From Lentzea albidocapillata (GTDB lineage: Bacteria; Actinomycetota; Actinomycetes; Mycobacteriales; Pseudonocardiaceae): 64,000 bases of DNA. Positions within the stretch are counted from its first letter, which is position 1. Each line of letters opens with the position of its first letter. Location of the stretch: contig NZ_JOEA01000014.1 of NCBI RefSeq assembly GCF_000719115.1, positions 620,001 through 684,000 of the forward strand, written 5' to 3'. The translations under genes were made by a program, and so were the position numbers. Shown piece by piece: positions 62,720 through 64,000 of the stretch. The notes beneath the pieces were generated by a model, which was given only the letters and a program-made list of their open reading frames with translations, ran no database searches and was not told where the DNA came from.

Positions 62720-63295
62720 ATGCGCGTGGCCGGTCTTCTGCTCGCCGCGGGGGCCGGCCGCCGGTTCGGTTCCCCCAAGGCTCTCGTCCCGTTGCACGGC
62801 AAGCTCTTCGTGGACTCGGCCGCCGACCTGCTCAGAGCCGCCGGCTGCGACCCGGTCGTCGTGGTGCTCGGCGCGCAGGCGGCGGAAGTGCGGCGACAGG
62901 CCACCCTGCACGGCGTGACCGTCGTCGACAACCCCCACTGGGACACCGGCATGGGGTCGTCGCTGCGCACCGGCCTGCACGCCGTCGGCAGCGCGGACGC
63001 GGTGATCGTCCTGCCCGTGGACACCCCAGGCGTCACCGTCGAGGCGTTGCACCGCCTCATGGCTCTCGCCGAGCCGAAAGTGCTGGCCCGCGCCACCTAC
63101 GACGGCGAGATCGGGCACCCGGTGCTGATCGGGTCGGACCACTTCGCGGGCGTCATGGCGTCGGCGGCGGGTGACCAGGGCGCGCGGGACTACCTCCAGG
63201 CGAACACCGTCCGCCACGTCGACTGCGCCGACGTGGCGGACGGTGCGGACATCGATCGGCCCGAGGACCTCAGGCGACGTACCGGCGGAGCTTGA
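62720..63295 (+). CDS. MobA-like nucleotidyltransferase (molybdenum cofactor cytidylyltransferase-like)
   Basis: A 191-aa NTP-transferase: LLLAAGAGRRFGSPKAL signature for nucleotide binding, then VVVVLGAQAAEV, LPVDTPGVTVEALHRLM and HPVLIGSDHF. It is of the MobA/MocA type, which activates Mo cofactor with CTP or GTP. It begins 10 bp after the regulator gene and may ride on that transcript. No Mo-enzyme gene is in the window; the MOSC gene at 5.9 kb is far away. Confidence 0.86.
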   Translation: MRVAGLLLAAGAGRRFGSPKALVPLHGKLFVDSAADLLRAAGCDPVVVVLGAQAAEVRRQATLHGVTVVDNPHWDTGMGSSLRTGLHAVGSADAVIVLPVDTPGVTVEALHRLMALAEPKVLARATYDGEIGHPVLIGSDHFAGVMASAAGDQGARDYLQANTVRHVDCADVADGADIDRPEDLRRRTGGA

Positions 63296-63878
63296 TGCCC
63301 GAGGACACGTTGGACGCGCTCAGCCAGTGCAGCTTGCCACCCGCGTAGGCCGGGTCGGACACGGCGAACTCGTTGCCGCCCGCGCGGTAGCCGACGATCG
63401 TGGCGTAGTGGCCGCCGGAGTAGCTACGGCCGTTGAGGCGGATCACGTTGATGACGACGGCGTGGCCGCGGTTGGCGTTGTAGACGACGTCGCCCTTGAG
63501 CTTCGTCAGCAGCTGCGAGTCGGTCGACCACTGCTTGACCTGGTAGTAGGTCGAGCCGGTGTAGTGGTCGAGGGCGTTCTCGAGGTTCTTGATGTTGGGC
63601 AGGCCGTTGGTCGTGACCTTCATGAACGAGGCCAGCGTGGACTGCTCGACGTACTTGCCGCGGGCCGTCAGCGCGATGCGGGCAGCGGCGGCCGAACACC
63701 AGTAGCCGGTCTTCTGCACCTGGAACTGGTGCGGCAGCACGCCTTCGCCCTGGATGCCGAGTTCGGCGGCGGCCGGGATGACGGTCTCGCCCGGCGCGGC
63801 GGACGCGACCGGCGCGGTCAGGATGGTCAGGGCGACACCGGCGGCCGCGATCGCCCCGGTGATCTTCGCGAGCTTCAT
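63270..63878 (-). CDS. Secreted C39-like cysteine peptidase
   Basis: A 202-aa exported protein: signal peptide about 1-26 (AAAGVALTILTAPVASA), then a papain-like fold with the catalytic Cys in GYWCSAAAARIAL, His in YSGGHYATIVGY and Asp in VSDPAYAGG. This C39-like group of secreted actinobacterial proteins is not linked to bacteriocin ABC exporters. ATG 63878 has GAGGGGA 8 bp upstream. It overlaps the convergent nucleotidyltransferase gene by 26 bp. Confidence 0.85.
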   Translation of the reverse strand: MKLAKITGAIAAAGVALTILTAPVASAAPGETVIPAAAELGIQGEGVLPHQFQVQKTGYWCSAAAARIALTARGKYVEQSTLASFMKVTTNGLPNIKNLENALDHYTGSTYYQVKQWSTDSQLLTKLKGDVVYNANRGHAVVINVIRLNGRSYSGGHYATIVGYRAGGNEFAVSDPAYAGGKLHWLSASNVSSGIKLRRYVA

Positions 63879-64000
63879 CGAAAGAATCCCCTCAGTGGTG
63901 GCGCCGGTCCCCTGTCCGGCGCTCGCCGAGAAGCTTGGCGGTAGCGTGAGAAGAGCCGCCACAACATTCGGCCGAGCCCTAAAAAGCCAGGTAGTGGCAC

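Overview
The window is high-GC actinobacterial DNA. GTG and TTG starts are frequent, genes are tightly packed with 1-4 bp start/stop overlaps, and the family content (LacI, TetR and XRE regulators, an ANTAR protein, a Ser/Thr kinase, an MmpS-like protein, WS/DGAT, the TreXYZ trehalose route, a SigD/ShbA-type sigma factor) fits a Pseudonocardiales-type soil actinomycete such as Lentzea, Saccharothrix or Amycolatopsis. That placement is inferred from gene content only. I see no rRNA, tRNA, CRISPR array or intact mobile element.

Layout. 1-5.7 kb: an oligosaccharide/peptide-type ABC importer operon (solute-binding lipoprotein, two ATPases, two permeases) and a LacI regulator; a CebR-like palindrome lies upstream of the importer. 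5.9-13.1 kb: MOSC protein, enol-lactonase-like hydrolase, MEDS/anti-sigma kinase, WS/DGAT, HAD phosphatase, membrane Ser/Thr kinase, and a TetR/SnoaL pair. 13.3-19 kb: XRE regulator, three strong hairpins in a row, two secreted lamin-tail-domain proteins and a 1247-aa subtilisin. 19-28.2 kb: an HTH regulator, a secreted intradiol dioxygenase, a GABA-degradation pair (gabT plus semialdehyde dehydrogenase) with a divergent PucR regulator, a LacI regulator, an 18-codon mini-gene and an APC permease. 28.2-30.7 kb: a secreted NlpC/P60-like protein, a small XRE regulator, an RNA-like intergenic region, uracil-DNA glycosylase, CsbD and ANTAR proteins.

30.7-39.4 kb: glycogen-to-trehalose genes (glgX/treX, treY, treZ, then malQ). 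They are interrupted by a 676-bp gap that holds a decayed tnpB and a 167-nt perfectly in-register hairpin whose base differences are polarised toward G:U pairs on one strand. 39.5-43.5 kb: RidA, LacI, a peroxiredoxin, an MmpS-like protein, and a TetR/F420-type oxidoreductase pair with a perfect 16-bp operator. 43.5-48.7 kb: a five-gene co-directional block that looks like a bacterial phenylpropanoid route (CoA ligase, SDR, tyrosine ammonia-lyase-like MIO enzyme, a possible heme-type tyrosine hydroxylase, catechol-type O-methyltransferase). 48.8-54.6 kb: cell-wall genes (M23 peptidase, class A PBP) around a gene-free G-quadruplex/repeat region, then a PfkB kinase and a SigD/ShbA-type sigma factor. 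54.8-58.7 kb: a cyclopropane-lipid operon (hydrolase, FAD oxidoreductase, DUF1365, CFA synthase). 58.7-64 kb: epoxide hydrolase, an unusual membrane protein, a two-component system, a nucleotidyltransferase and a secreted C39-like peptidase.

The two most unusual things are the phenylpropanoid-like operon and the 36.5-kb strand-polarised RNA hairpin beside the tnpB remnant. A dispersed intergenic repeat family (6.5 kb and 50.3 kb) and the structured region at 29.2-29.4 kb also deserve a look.
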